A stretch of DNA of 64,000 nucleotides from Rapana venosa. Lineage: Eukaryota > Mollusca > Gastropoda > Neogastropoda > Muricidae. Positions within the stretch are counted from its first letter, which is position 1; the number at the start of each line of letters is the position of its first letter. Under the pieces are notes generated by a model. That model was not told the origin of the DNA and ran no database searches. It saw only the letters and a list, made by a program, of their open reading frames with translations. Location of the stretch: positions 20,044,412-20,108,411 of the forward strand of contig CM054167.1 of the NCBI GenBank assembly GCA_028751875.1, given 5' to 3'. Shown here in pieces: positions 36,641-50,986 of this stretch. The position numbers were made by a program, and so were the translations under genes.

Positions 36641-39600
36641 AAATGCACGCTCAACATCTTGCGCACAAGTTAAAAACATGATCCGCCTTTCTGAATAGTA
36701 GGCCACTTTAAGCCAGTAGGAATGTATGACAATAAAAAACAACAACAATCAACCACATGAATACGGTGTTGGGTTTAGACACTGTCCCCCAATTCAGAAT
36801 GCAGCTGCCTTAATGGGGTAAAAACAGTCGCATATATTGACAAAATCCCATCTGTGGAGAGCCTCAGAACTAGTCAATGAACAGAAGAAGAAAAAAAAAA
36901 AAAACCCACATAAAAAAGGCCATACCCAGCATGCAACCTACACAATGAAATGAACCGCTCTGGCCGGAATGTGTCAGCTGAGGCCAGCGGGTAGACTTCT
37001 TGCAGAGATACAAGCTCAAGAGAAGACCCAGGCACTACCGCAGCCCACCCATTAAGGAGAAAGACAAAGAAGAGAAGAAAAAGAAACGAAAAGAAACGAA
37101 ACTTCTCAGCAGGGGGACGGATAAGTAAGGGGGGCCAAAATGGCCGGAACGTGTGAGGATACAGGGCAGAGGTGACCCAGTAGGTGACGACAATCAGCTG
37201 CAGGATGAAGGGAAACAGGGGCCAGAACAACACCAGTGTCATCTGGATGATGGCCCTGCAACAGGCACAAACACAGCGTGATGCTGCTTTTGTCAACAGA
37301 GTGATGGATGGCCCTGTAACGTGGATATACACATGTGGAAGTATAATCAAACTGATGACTTGTGATATTTGCAACATTTTTCAGCGGTCCCGCCCCAATT
37401 ATCTACTAGACTACGGGATAGGTGAGGCGAGGTGAGGGGGATATTTGTAAAACATACATGGTTCTGTGACATGGGCAAACAAGATACCCTGAACTTTGAA
37501 TAGACAGATCCCCAGGCTTTCTTCCTCCCTCTCCTCAAAGTCTGCATGATCTTGTAGTGGTGACAGTCTGTTCAAAAAGAAGGAGAAATCACAGTACTGA
37601 GGGTACCCTGCATTCACAACAGGATTCAAAATGCCTTAGACTTCAGGTTTCTGGTAATATATGTCAAATATATTAGGTTGCTGAAAGATAGCCTTTCAAA
37701 ATGTTTGTTACACCAAATATTGCACTCACTCTCACAGACACATGCACACTCACACACACACATACACACTCACACACACACACAATCTAACTTGCAGGGG
37801 GGAAAAAAAAGGATCAAGACAGGCTACTGACTTGCTCGCTTCCTTGATGAGTTCAATGGCAATGCAGATCCGCTTGGCCAGCACAATAACAATCACCAGA
37901 AACAGCAGCAGCAGGGTGGCTGACGTACATCCTGAACAACAACAACATAATGATGATGATGATAATAATAATAATAATAAATAATAATAATAATAATAGA
38001 TTTTATAAAGCATTGAATCTTGTAAAGCAGCAAAACAAAGCGCTTACATTCAAATCATTTACACGCAAGCAATTGCTCATGAATAAAATGAACAGATATC
38101 AAATTTATGCACACACACACACACACACATACATGCGTGTGCACACACACACACACACAGCACGCTCAGGCAGGGTGATGGAGATGGGGGTTAACTGCTG
38201 AGGAGTATGGACAGATTACGAGGGGGTAGACTTCTATCTATCTGTCCCGTAGTCTGACGACCGTGGGGGCACCCTCAAAGACTCAGCAACCAATTCCCTC
38301 CATTCTTCTCTCTGTTCTGCCTTTCTCAGGGTTTTGTTGAGTTCTAGGCCTGTCCATTCACTGATGTTATCCTCCCAGCTCTTCCTTGGTCTGCCTCTTC
38401 TTCTTCCTCCTTGGACAGTGCCTTGCAAAACTGTCTTTGTAATTCCTTGGGATCTTGTGACATGCCCATACCACTTAAGTTTACGCTTTTTCACGATCGT
38501 TAGAAGGTTCTCATAGGGTCCAATGGTTTGCTGGATTCTGTTATGCACGCTTTCGTTGCTTATGTGGTCTTTGTAGGAGATGCCAAGGAGTCTCCGAAAG
38601 CATCTCATCTCCACTGCCTGTACTCTTCTCTCCAAATCTGCAGTCAGGGTCCATGATTCACAGGCATACAGAAATATGGATATGACAAGGGAGCGCATTA
38701 GTCTGATCTTGGAGATAAGTGAGATATTCTTGTCTCTCCAGATGGTGTTTAGTTTTGACAAAGCTGTTATTGTCTGTGCAGTCCTGCATACTACTTCTGG
38801 CTTGGATCCCTGGTCGGATACAATGGCTCCCAGGTACTTGAAGCTTTGAACTGTTTCCAGCCTCTGGTCATTAACCCTGATATCAGTGCTAATGCCGTTG
38901 GTGTTATTAGTCATCAGTTTGGTCTTCTCTGCACTGATTTCCATGCCGTATGTTTTGGAGGCCTTATCCAAGTGTTCTGTTAGGCTGGCAAGCTCTTTTT
39001 CTGATCCTGCTATTCCATCAATGTCATCTGCGAAGCGGAGGTTTGTGATCGTTCTGCCACCAATGCTGACTGATCCTTCATGATGTTCCAGTGCATCAGC
39101 CATGATTCTCTCAAGGAAGATGTTGAAAAGAGTGGGTGAGAGTAGACAGCCCTGCCTTACTCCAACTGTTGTTCGAAACCATTCTCCAATGTTGTTGTTG
39201 TAGTACACTGCACTGGTGGCCTCGCTGTACAGTTGTTTGATGACTCTGATCAGGTTTGCATTGATGCTGTACAAATTCATGGTTGCCCACAAAGCTGCAT
39301 GCCACACCCTGTCAAATGCCTTCTTAAAATCGATAAATACGTGGTAAAGGTCTTGTTGATGTTGAAGGTACCGCTCACATAGTATTCTGAGGTTGAATAT
39401 CTGTTCTGTTGTGCTGCGCCCTGCTCTGAAACCTGCTTGTTCCTCAGCAATGATGGTCTCTGCTTGTGGCTTCAGTCTATTCAATATTATCTGCAGCATG
39501 ACCTTGCTTGGGTGACATATGAGGCTGATTGTGCGGTAATTATGGCATTGTTGTAGATTTCCTTTCTTGGGAGGGTGATGATGAGTGACTGCGTCCATGG

Positions 39601-42600
39601 TGTTGGCCATTTTCCTGTCTGCCAGATCTTGTTGCAGATTCTTAGTAGGGCGCTGATCATGGCTTCCCCTCCAGCTTGGACCAACTCAGCTGGAATGTTG
39701 TCAGCCCCTGCTGACTTCCCCTTTTTCAGCGATCTGACTGCTGTTTCCACTTCTTCTCGGAGGATAGGGTGACTGTCTGTGTCTTTGCTTTTGGGTACAT
39801 TAAGGACTTCTGGATCTCCTGCGGTTCTATAGTTATACAGGTCGGAGCAGTATTCTGTCCATCTGTTCAGAATATCCTGGTCGTCAGTGAGACACTTCCC
39901 ATTTTTGTCTTGGATTGTTAAACCTTTTCTCTGTTTCATGCTAGTCAGGTCTTTCACCAGCTGATATGCTTTCTTGCTATTGTTTTTCTTGATGTTCTCT
40001 TCAATGTCTTGGCACTGTTCACCGATCCAATTCTCTTTTGCCTCCGTCATGGACTTCCTGATTCTTTTGTTGACTGCCCTATATTGTTCTGCTCTTTCTT
40101 TTGTTTCATTTTTCTTTTTCTTCAGCTCTCTACGCTTGTCGCATAGTTGTAGGATGTTAGGTGTGACCCATGGTTTTTTGACTGGTCGGCGTTTGCCAAG
40201 AAGCTCGTTTGCTGTTTCAGTCACCGCTGTATTGAAACTATTCGTCAGTGTATCTATGTCTGAGTCTATCACAGTGAGTGCTGCAAACTTTCCACCTATC
40301 CTTGCTTGAAAAATTTCTAATACCTCTGGGTCCTTCAGCTTCTCGAGGTCAAATTTGATCCTGATGTTGTTCCGCTTGTGGATTTTCTTTAGACGTAGTC
40401 GGAAAGTCATCATCACAAGATCATGATCACTCCCTATGTCTGCTCCTGGAAAACTTCGTGTCTGTGCGATGTTAACGCTAGACTGAAACCGTCTTTTCAC
40501 CATGATGTAATCTATTTGGTTGTGGTGTTCTCCATTTGGGCTATGCCATGTCCATTTTCTGGATTTCTTGTGTGGGCCAAGTGTATTCACTAGCTGGAGG
40601 TGGCTGCAGAGTTCTGTCTGCAGTGAAGGGAGTGGATGGCTGCAGAGATTTGTCTGCATTGAAGGGAGTGGGTGGCTGCAGAGATTTGTCTGCATTGAAG
40701 GGAGTGGATGGCTGCAGAGTTTTGTCTGCATTGAAGGGAGTGGATGGCTACAGAGTCTGCAGAGTTTTGTCTGCATTGAAGGGAGTGGATGGCTGCAGAG
40801 ATTTGTCTGCATTGAAGGGAGTGGGTGGCTGCAGAGATTTGTCTGCATTGAAGGGAGTGGATGGCTGCAGAGTCTGCAGAGTTTTGTCTGCATTGAAGGG
40901 AGTGGATGGCTGCAGAGTCTGCAGAGTTTTGTCTGCATTGAAGGGAGTGGATGGCTGCAGAGTTTTGTCTGCATTGAAGGGAGTGGGTGGCTGCAGAGTT
41001 TTGTCTGCATTGAAGGGAGTGGGTGGCTGCAGAGATTTGTCTGCATTGAAGGGAGTGGATGGCTGCAGAGTCTGCAGAGTTTTGTCTGCATTGAAGGGAG
41101 TGGATGGCTGCAGAGTCTGCAGAGTTTTGTCTGCATTGAAGGGAGTGGATGGCTGCAGAGTTTTGTCTGCATTGAAGGGAGTGGGTGGCTGCAGAGTTCT
41201 GTCTGCAGTGAAGGGAGTGGATGGCTGCAGAGTCTGCAGAGATTTGTCTGCATTGAAGGGAGTGGATGGCTGCAGAGTTTTTCTGCAGTGAAGGGAGTGG
41301 ATGGCTGCAGAGATTTGTCTGCATTGAAGGGAGTGGATGGCTGCAGAGTTCTGTCTGCATTGAAGGGAGTGGATGGCCAATGCTGGCAGACCAGCCAAAA
41401 CAGAGTGACTGTTGTACTGCGACAACATCAGCACACAACTTACACCCTGGTCAGGAGATCCCAGGGGAAGGAAGAGGTTGACGTGACGGTCAGCTGCTGG
41501 GCCTGTGATTTGACCCTTAACTGAGCCATGGGTTCATTATCAAGCTCTAAACACATGCGCACACATGTACCCACATACACAAGCGCACACACACACACAC
41601 ACACACACATGCATGCACACTCACACAAGCTCGTCTCTAATATCACTATGAGTGAAGAGACATTAAAGTGAAAGAAAAAAATTCACACACACACACACAC
41701 ACACTGGGGGAGGGGGGAGATGGGATAGCCTGGTGATTAGAGTGATGCGCTCATGATCTGCTGACCTGGGTTCAAATCTCATTCAAGAGAATTTTTCCTC
41801 TGGAGTTAACATCAGCGTCAACTCCACTCTCCCCAAAAAGTCCGTTGGATGAGACTATAAACTGAGGTCCTGTGTGCCAACACATGCAGAACATCTTGCG
41901 CACACATTAAAACCCGTTCCGCTTTTCAGAAGAATAGGCCATTGTGTGCCAGTGGGAACGGATGACACAATTTACAAAACTGTATACACACAGGGACTGG
42001 ATTTTTTTAAAAGCACATGAGTGCTTATTCCATCATCCTTGAAATAAAAGATTGGGTTTTTTTTATGTTAATAAAAGAAATGTTAAAACTTTAAATCTAG
42101 CAGTATGCCTTTATCAACACCAAAACAACAACAAAAACCTCAAATTTGACCCCAAACCCACCCCCCACCCCACAGTGCAAAACTCACCAAAAGCCAGCCA
42201 TGTCTGTTTGAGGGTGAGGTAGTACTCAAAGTTGAGCACAAAGGCCTGAGACAGGCCAAACTCGCCGGTGATGTTCTGCGACTTCAGCTCATAATACCGA
42301 CTGTAGCTGTAGTAGCTGCCTGCACACACAGCAGGGGGGGGAAAGAAAAAAAAAGAAAGAAAGAACAAAGGAAAGTCAACGGAATAGTTTGTATTTGTTT
42401 ATAGAGTTGAAAACATTAACTCATTGAGGTTGTGCCGAAGCTACTTTTTTCCTTCACTGTGACGTGCCGAAGCTTAAGAATCGGCAGACTTACGAATTTT
42501 TAAAAAAACACAAAAATGATGGTTAACTCAAGGGAAAGTACTCTGGCCTGTAGAGCAATCATTTTTCTAACCAGTTGCTTTCCTTGACCATAAGTTTTCC

Positions 42601-45600
42601 TAGTTTTTGTCTTTTGGCCAATTTTGTTTGACATGTCAACAAGTGATATCTTTGGGATTTCAGGCACTCCAGTGTTATGGTTCTTTAAAAAAAATAATCT
42701 GTTGTACAAAAAGTGACATCAGATGGATTCAGCCAGCTTCAGGGAACTTTACTTTGGTGAAAAATCATCACATTGCTTCAAGGGGACTAGTTGATGAATA
42801 GTTCAAGCCATTTAAGATACCAGCCCTAATTTTCAAAACTTTTTATTTTTCAGCATTCAGCGACATATTTTGAAAATGTGTTTAAAAAAAATACAGTCAT
42901 CTATTAAAAAACTGTGAAACAGTCTCAAAAGAAGACATTATAAACTTTTCAATGATGTATAATGTGTATGTCATTATTATGTTGGGTAAGTCTGCTGAAT
43001 TTGTCAAATATAGCCAAAATCATGCGTCACCACAAAATGGTGGGATCCATTTCACTGCGACTCCAATGAGTTAACCTTTAGCCTGCCACGTTTGCTGTTC
43101 TGGAACGGCAGAGAAACTACGCCCCTCACGCTGCCATGAGCGCTGTTCTGCAACGTCGGTCACATGTCCCGACTTTGCGAAAGTACTTTCTTTGTATAGG
43201 TCATAAGTTTTTCTTAAATCATGATAAACCTTTTTTCTTTTTTTTCATCTACAGTGTTCATTCATTTTTCTTTTAAGAAAATATATACTTTAACCTAAGA
43301 TTAGTTCATAATTTAATTCACAAGATTTTTTTTTTTTTTTCAACAGTCACCCATTCTGGGGGAGGAAATTCCCTGGCAAATGGGGTTTTCCTATTCGCCC
43401 AAATCCTTCGCAGGCTAAGGGTTAGATATTAGTACATAAATGTAGGTGACCAACATGCTCTTATCTGTTGTTGGAAATAAGTGGCTGGATATGTACTGAA
43501 AGAGTTCGTGCTAAAACTCTGCATCTTGAACTGAATTGAACTGAAATGAATACTGCTTTCTCTGGGTGAAATCCAGACCGCTCTCCCTGGGGAGAACGTG
43601 TCACTACAAGAACAGCACCACTGTTCATTTGTTACAGAATGTCACAGTAAGTAATCTGGAGAGCAGTTTTCAATATACACCTGTCAGTATATATACCTGT
43701 CAAAGCAAAATTGTAGAGCTTTTGGCTTTGAGGACAGTTTAAATACATACCCAAAACTTCCAACATTTTTCAAACTGTTCAATAGTCACATTTCATATCA
43801 CTTTTGAGTGAACAGACATTAAATCAAACCAACAACATTTCCATACTAATAACCTTTCTTGAAAGCAGTCATGAATTCTTTTCAATGATATACAGCTGTC
43901 TTTAAAATAATGACGATGCAGTGTATCCCTAGTGCATATCGTTGAAACAATGTCATTTGGGCTGATTAAAAAAATATCGGAATGAGCCGAGTTTCATTCA
44001 ACACTTCCAGTTGTCATACTTGGCACCCTTCATGTAGCCTACCCTTGCTGCTGTTTTGTGAACTAGACTTGACACAAGGTAGTCACTGTGACTGTGTGAC
44101 ATGAGGACTAAACTCTCTGATATGACACAAGTGGGTCACTGTGACATGTGGACTAGACTCTCTGATGTGACACAAGTGGGTCACTGTGACATGTGAACTA
44201 GACTCTCTGATGTGACACAAGTGAGTCACTGTGACTGTGTGACATGAGGACTAAACTCTCTGACGTGACACAAGTGAGTCACTGTGACTGTGTGACATGA
44301 GGACTAAACTCTCTGATGTGACACAAGTAAGTCACTGTGTGACATGTGAATAAGACTGATGTGACACAAGAGTCACTGTGACTGTGTGACATGAGGACTA
44401 AACTCTCTGACGTGACACAAGTGAGTCACTGTGACTGTGTGACATGAGGACTAAACTCTCTGACGTGACACAAGTAAGTCACTGTGTGACATGTGAACAA
44501 GACTGATGTGACACAAGAGTCACTGTGACTGTGTGACATGAGGACTAGACTCTCTGATATGACACAAGTGAGTCACTGTGACTGTGTGACATGAGGACTA
44601 AACTCTGATATGACACAAGTGAGTCACTGTGACTGTGTGACATGAAGACTAAACTCTCTGATGACACAAGTGAGTCACTGTGACTGTGTGACATGTGGAC
44701 TAAACTCTCTGATGTGACACAAGTCAGTCACTGTGACTGTGTGACATGAGGACTAAACTCTCTGATGTGACACAAGTAAGTCACTGTGTGACATGTGAAC
44801 AAGACTGATGTGACATAAGAGTCACTGTGACTGTGTGACATGAGGACTAAACTCTCTGATGTGACACAAGTGGGTCACTGTGACATGTGATGTATGTAGG
44901 ACATAATAACTCTCTGACGTGACACAAGAACTGTCACTGTTGTTGACTAATTGTGAACATAGACTGTGATGTGACACAAGAGTCACTGTGACTGTGTGAC
45001 ATGAGGACTAAACTCTCTGACGTGACACAAGTGAGTCACTGTGACTGTGTGATATGAGGACTAAACTCTCTGACGTGACACAAGTAAGTCACTGTGTGAC
45101 ATGTGAACAAGACTGATGTGACACAAGAGTTACTGTGACTGTGTGACATGAGGACTAAACTCTCTGACGTGACACAAGTGAGTCACTGTGACTGTGTGAC
45201 ATGTGAACTAGGCTCTCTATTGTGACACACATGGGTCACTGTGTGACATGAGGACTAAACTCTCTGACGTGACACAAATGAGTCACTGTGTGACATGTGA
45301 ACAAGACTCTGATGTGACACAGGGTGGTCACTGTGGCTGTGTGACATGAGGAGGACTCACTGAAGACAAAGAGCCCGGCGAAGAGAATGAGGGTGAGCCA
45401 GACCATCACTCCCACCAGCCATCGCAGCAATACGATCCACAGCAGCGATATCAGCATGGCAATCAGCAGGCCCCTGTCACATCAACATCATCATCTATAG
45501 CAACAATAGCAACACCATCAACAATACAATCCACATCATCATCTATAGTAGCAACAACAACAACACCATCAACAACAATAACACAATCCACAGCAGCGAT

Positions 45601-47522
45601 ATCAGCATGGCAATCAGCAGGCCCCTGTAACAACAACATTATCATCTATAGCAACAACAACAACACCATCAACAACAATAACCCAATCCACAGCAGCGAT
45701 ATCAGCATGGCAATCAGCAGGCCCCTGTCACATCAACATCATCATCTATAGCAACAACAACAACAACACCATCAACAATACAATCCACATCATCATCTAT
45801 AGCAACAACAATAGCAACACCATCAACAATACAATCCACATCATCATCTATAGCAACAACAACCACAACACCATCAACAACAATAACCCAATCCACAGCA
45901 GCGATATCAGCGTGGCAATCAGCAGGCCCCTGTAACAACAACATTATCATCTATAGCAACAACAACAACAACAACACCATCAACAACAATAACACAACCC
46001 ACAGCAGCGATATCAGCATGGCAATCAGCAAGCCCCTGTCACATAACATTATCATCTATAGCAACAACAACATCATCAACAATACAATCCACAACAGCCA
46101 TATCATCATGGCTATCAACAAGCCCCTGACAGAACAACATCAACTGTAACATCAAAACCATCTATAGCAACAACAAAATCATTATCACCAACAGTAACAA
46201 CAACATACATTTACAGCATCAATATCACCACGATTAGCAGCAAGTTTCTTTCTCATCATCTTTAACATCAACAACAACTACAACACAATTAACAGCTGTT
46301 ATATCACTATGGCCCACAAGAGGCCTCTTGTCACATCAACAACAAAATATCACTTAAATATACAATAATAGTTTAGCTTCATCCCCTTTTGATATAGATG
46401 AAGCCGTTTTCATTTAGTTCTCTCTTTCTATTTATCGATTATCTGGAGATCTTTTGATCATTTTCATGTTTTTTTATGTGTGTTCTGGAAGGTAGTTGTG
46501 ATAAAATAGAATGTGTGCGTATGTATGTGTGTGCGTGTGTGTGCGTGCGTATGTGTGCTTCATGTTTTCACTCTTTGAAAATGCTATGCACCAACAGAAA
46601 GAAGAATAGCATACAAAACTAATCCCAGTCTAGTTTGATGTTTTAAAAATTTCTATGGGAAAAAAGCAGTCTTTGTAGGTAAAGCTGGTTTATCACTACC
46701 TGTGGAATTATCCTAATGCATTCATTTTATAGGGGACGAGATAACTCAGTGGTCAGGGCATTCACTTTCCCCCAGCCAATGTTAAGCAGCATCGAGTGTG
46801 GTTACCAATTGGATGGGTGACTTTGTGCACCTTGGCTTCAGTACAGTCCCCCAGTTCACCCATCTGTAGGGTACCTGCCCTCTTTAGGGTCAGGGAAGGC
46901 AAAGCAGCGAGGGAGAGGAGATGGCCGCTGCTTTCAATATGCTGGCCCCTTGGAGAAGTGAGGTCTCTGATGCCTCACTCCCCTACGACCACATAGGTTA
47001 TGGGACACCGTTACCCTTTACCTTATACATTTTATCACCACCACAAAGTCATGCACAATGAGACATAGTATATGAACGTGGATGGAAGCACAGTGATGGA
47101 CAAGTGGACTTACACCAAAATATGAGGCCAGGACTCGGAGAGATCATTGAAGACCACCTCAGCATACCCCTTCAGTTTGTAGAACTGGGCCAGATAGCTG
47201 TGTGAACACGATACATGTACGTACATAGTCAGCAGTTTTTCTCTTGTATTACATGAGTCTACATAGCAACAACAACAAAAATCTGCACACAAGAATGTGT
47301 GTGTATGTGTGTGCATGTGTGTGCGTATTGCACACACAATATAATACATAGGCTATGATTGATGTGTCATGTTTGGATTTTTTTGTTTTGCAAAGAAGAA
47401 GAAATCACTGACTTTAATTCACTTCTTATGTTTCCCTGTTTGTAACTGTGATGATAGTATATCAAAAGAGATAATCAGGTTTAAATATTCTCCTTTTTGT
47501 GATCATTCCGGCAAACAAATAA

Positions 47523-47560
<38 letters not shown>

Positions 47561-49851
47561 GTGCACAAACACACACACCCCTGCATTCCTACTTTTAATC
47601 AGCCCCCCCCGACTCCTAATTCTCTCTCTCTCTGTCATTATTTGTCTATTTTTTTTCTTCGGTTTTTTTTTTCCATCTGGTATCACTTTAAGTAGAAAGA
47701 CATGAAATTAAAGACTACTATACATGCACTTATGGGAATACATGAGCGCGTGCGCACGCACAAACACACACACAGAAGCATGAAGGATGCACACACTCAC
47801 ACACATACGCTCTCACACACACACACACATCCATGCACGCACATGAAATCGATCCCAAGCAGGCATCAAGCCAGAAGGCAAAACCATACTTGGTTCCATT
47901 CTCCAGCTTGGAGCCTGTGATTTTGTCCCCAAAGACGTTTTCAATGGTGTAGTTTCCTGCCGTCTTCAGCTCCTCTCCCAGACTGAAGATCTTGTTGAAC
48001 ACCGACGGTATGCACCGATTGATCACTGCAACACCAAAGCTTCCGGATGATCGTAAAGTCTACTACACATGATCTTCCAGATGTAGTGTGCGTGTGTGTG
48101 TGTGTGCGTTCGTGAGTGTGTATACATTTGAATTTGTAAAAACTATTAAATATAACATGATGCATGTGTGTAAGAGTAGGATGAATGCAAGCGCTTTGAT
48201 TTGTTTTTGCAAGATATAGCGCTATAGAAATTCCATTTATTATTATCATTATCTTCTTCTTCTTCATCGTCCAATGCTCAAACAGCAGCTATTGTTGTCT
48301 GTCATATGAGCGAAAATACGTCACGCTGCCGTTAAGCGCCTGACAAGTCAAGCCCAGCGCATCTGACTTTGGCATCGGAGAGAAATTGTTATCTTTTAGG
48401 TTTTTTCTGGAAAAAAGGGCAGGAGGATGGACCAAGAAGATAGAAAATAGACAAGAAAAAAGTGACAGGAAGTCATGGAACAAGGCAGAAGCAAAGAGAG
48501 AGATAGAAAAGGGGGAATTCCTAGCACAGAATTTCCAGAAGGTGGGGATGCCGTTTTATACTGACAGGGCCCTGGCACGCCCACAGGGGAGTGTTGGTGA
48601 TCTTAGGGCGGTAGTTGTAGTGGTGGAAGTGACAACAGTTCACATGCCTAGACCCATGGTGGGCTCGAGGTAACACGTCAATCAACAAAGCAAAAAGCTG
48701 ACCTTGTCAGGTGGCATCGGTGCTAGTCTTCAAGATGAGATCATACACTGCGATGAAGTGGTGGGGATGGCTTCTGTCCACACACACACACTGTACTGGT
48801 TTGCCTTCCACGTGATGTGACAAAGCACTTTAACTCTGACAGCAAGGGGAGAGGGCGCTGTGCTTATTCATCCAGCATCCAACATCCCTGAAGTTGGAAT
48901 GTGGCTACCTTCATGGTGGGCAAACATCGTTGCATACGCAAAAATCTCACCATGGATGAACCTCACGAGTTCCAGCTGAAGAACAAACAAAAACAACAAC
49001 AACAACACAACCAGCAGTATAGGACACACTCTCTTTTCACTAGAAATAACAGCAATATATCCGTGTCTGTTCTCTGCAATACTTATAATAAAAGGTAAAG
49101 GTGTCCCATAACCTATAAGGTCGTGGAGGAGTGAGGTGTCAGAGACTTCACTTCTCTAGGGGGCCAGCATATTGAGGGTGGCACCTATCTCCTCTCCCTC
49201 GCTGCTTTACCTTCCCTGACCCTAAAGAGGGCAGATACTCATTTACAGCTGGGTGAACTGGGGGACTGTACTGAAGCCAAGGTGCGCAAACGGTCACCCA
49301 TCCAAGTGGTAACCAAATACTGATACTAAAGTGTCATCAGTGATGCGTTGTTTTGTTGTTGTTGTTGGGGTGTGTTTTTTTTTGGGGGGTGTCTTTTTTC
49401 CTTTTTGTTTGTTTTATTCTTGGCTAGAACTCTCAAGGATCACCAATGGTCAGATTTTTGCATATGTGACCATTCGCCCCCCCCCTCCCCCCCCCCTCCC
49501 TCAATAAGGCAGCTGCATTCTGACTTCAGGGACAGGCTTCCGAATCGGAGAGTAGAAACTGACAACAAGGTCAGCCAGCACAAGTGACATAAGGCAAAAC
49601 AAAGCCAGCGATGAGCATGTTTACAGCCTCAGCATGTCACAGTCCAATCCAATCCACTCCAACCTTGTTGTTGTTTATTGAGAGCCTGGCTGACCACACA
49701 GGCCACATCGGGGCTGTCGCCTCGTAAAATTGTAACACCTCAGAATACAACTGTGCAGCAGCAGCAGCATCAGCAGCAGCATCAGCAGCAGCAGGATCAT
49801 CAGCAGCATCAGCAGCAGCAGCAGCAGCATCAGCAGCAGCATCAGCATCAG

Positions 49852-49905
<54 letters not shown>

Positions 49906-50936
49906 CTCACATCAGACAATAGGTCAAAAGACATTGTCAAGTAAAAGTATCATGTCTGTTGCCGTGCTGAAGAACTAGGTGATCACAAACTGTACCTGAC
50001 TTGGAGCTCACGTAGTACGCTGCGCACTGCTCCGTCTTGACCAGGTCTGTGATGGATTGCTGGGAATAGACGGATGTCTTTATAAGTGTGTAAAGGTGTG
50101 TGTGTGTGTAAAGGTGTGTGTGTGTGTGTGTGTGGTGATTTTTTTAAAATTTCTTTTATTTTGAGGATAATGGAATAAGCACTCATGTGCTTTTTTTTTT
50201 ACATCCAGTCCCCGTGTGTATGCAATTTTGTAAATTTTTGTTTTATTTTTATTTTATTTTTTTTTATATCGAGGATAATAGAATAAGCACTTATGTGCTT
50301 TTTTACATCCAGTCCCTGTGTGTATGCGGTTTTGTAAATGTTGTCATCTGTTCCCACCAGCACACAATGGCCTACTCTTACAAAAAGCAGAACAGGATTT
50401 ACCATGTACGCAAGATGTTCTGCGTGTGTTCGCACATGGGGCCTCGGTTTATAGTCTCATCCGAAGGACTTTTGGGGAGAGTGGAGTCAGCACTGATGTT
50501 AACTCCAGGGGAAAAAATCCCCTTGAACGGGAATCGAACCCAGGTTGTCAGATTGCGAGCGCAATGTCCTAACCACTAGGCTATCCCGTCCTGTATCACG
50601 GTGTCATTGCGTGTGCGTGTGCGTGTGTGTGTGTGTGTACTTTCTTTCTTTAATATTCACATTACATGATATTAGATGATATTATTATGTATGTGTGTGT
50701 CGTTGTATGTTGTGTTGTGTCGACTGTGTCGTATTGTGTGTGTGTGCAGGGTGGGGAGGAGTATTATATTCTCACTGACAGATAATTTGTTTCAGTCACA
50801 GGCACATGCATCCACTCACACACACTCTGTCTAACACCAGTGTGTGTGTTTGTGTGTGTCTGTGTGTGTGTGTAACTACTATACTTTCAATAAGAGATCA
50901 TTTGTTTCAAATAAACATACACAAACACACACACAT

Positions 50937-50986
<50 letters not shown>

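Noticed and set aside
40520..41524. Plus-strand 334-codon frame with [11 protein letters not shown] repeats as a novel repeat protein
   Set aside because: It is the antisense of the 36-bp minisatellite. The unit length is a multiple of three, so several frames are open. The strand with biological context is the minus strand, in frame with the LINE endonuclease.
41440..41646. An extra SLC44A exon ([19 protein letters not shown] region with a GTGTAAGT-like donor)
   Set aside because: W9 and W10 already join in phase with conserved sequence on both sides, leaving no room for another exon. More likely LINE-derived.
46780..46823. A 5S rRNA gene
   Set aside because: Only the central control region is matched; the ends of 5S rRNA are absent and the segment is embedded in a repeated SINE.
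49678..49944. Polyglutamine protein from the CAG/CAT repeat
   Set aside because: The repeat is intronic and antisense to the SLC44A gene, with no flanking coding sequence or splice-consistent exon.
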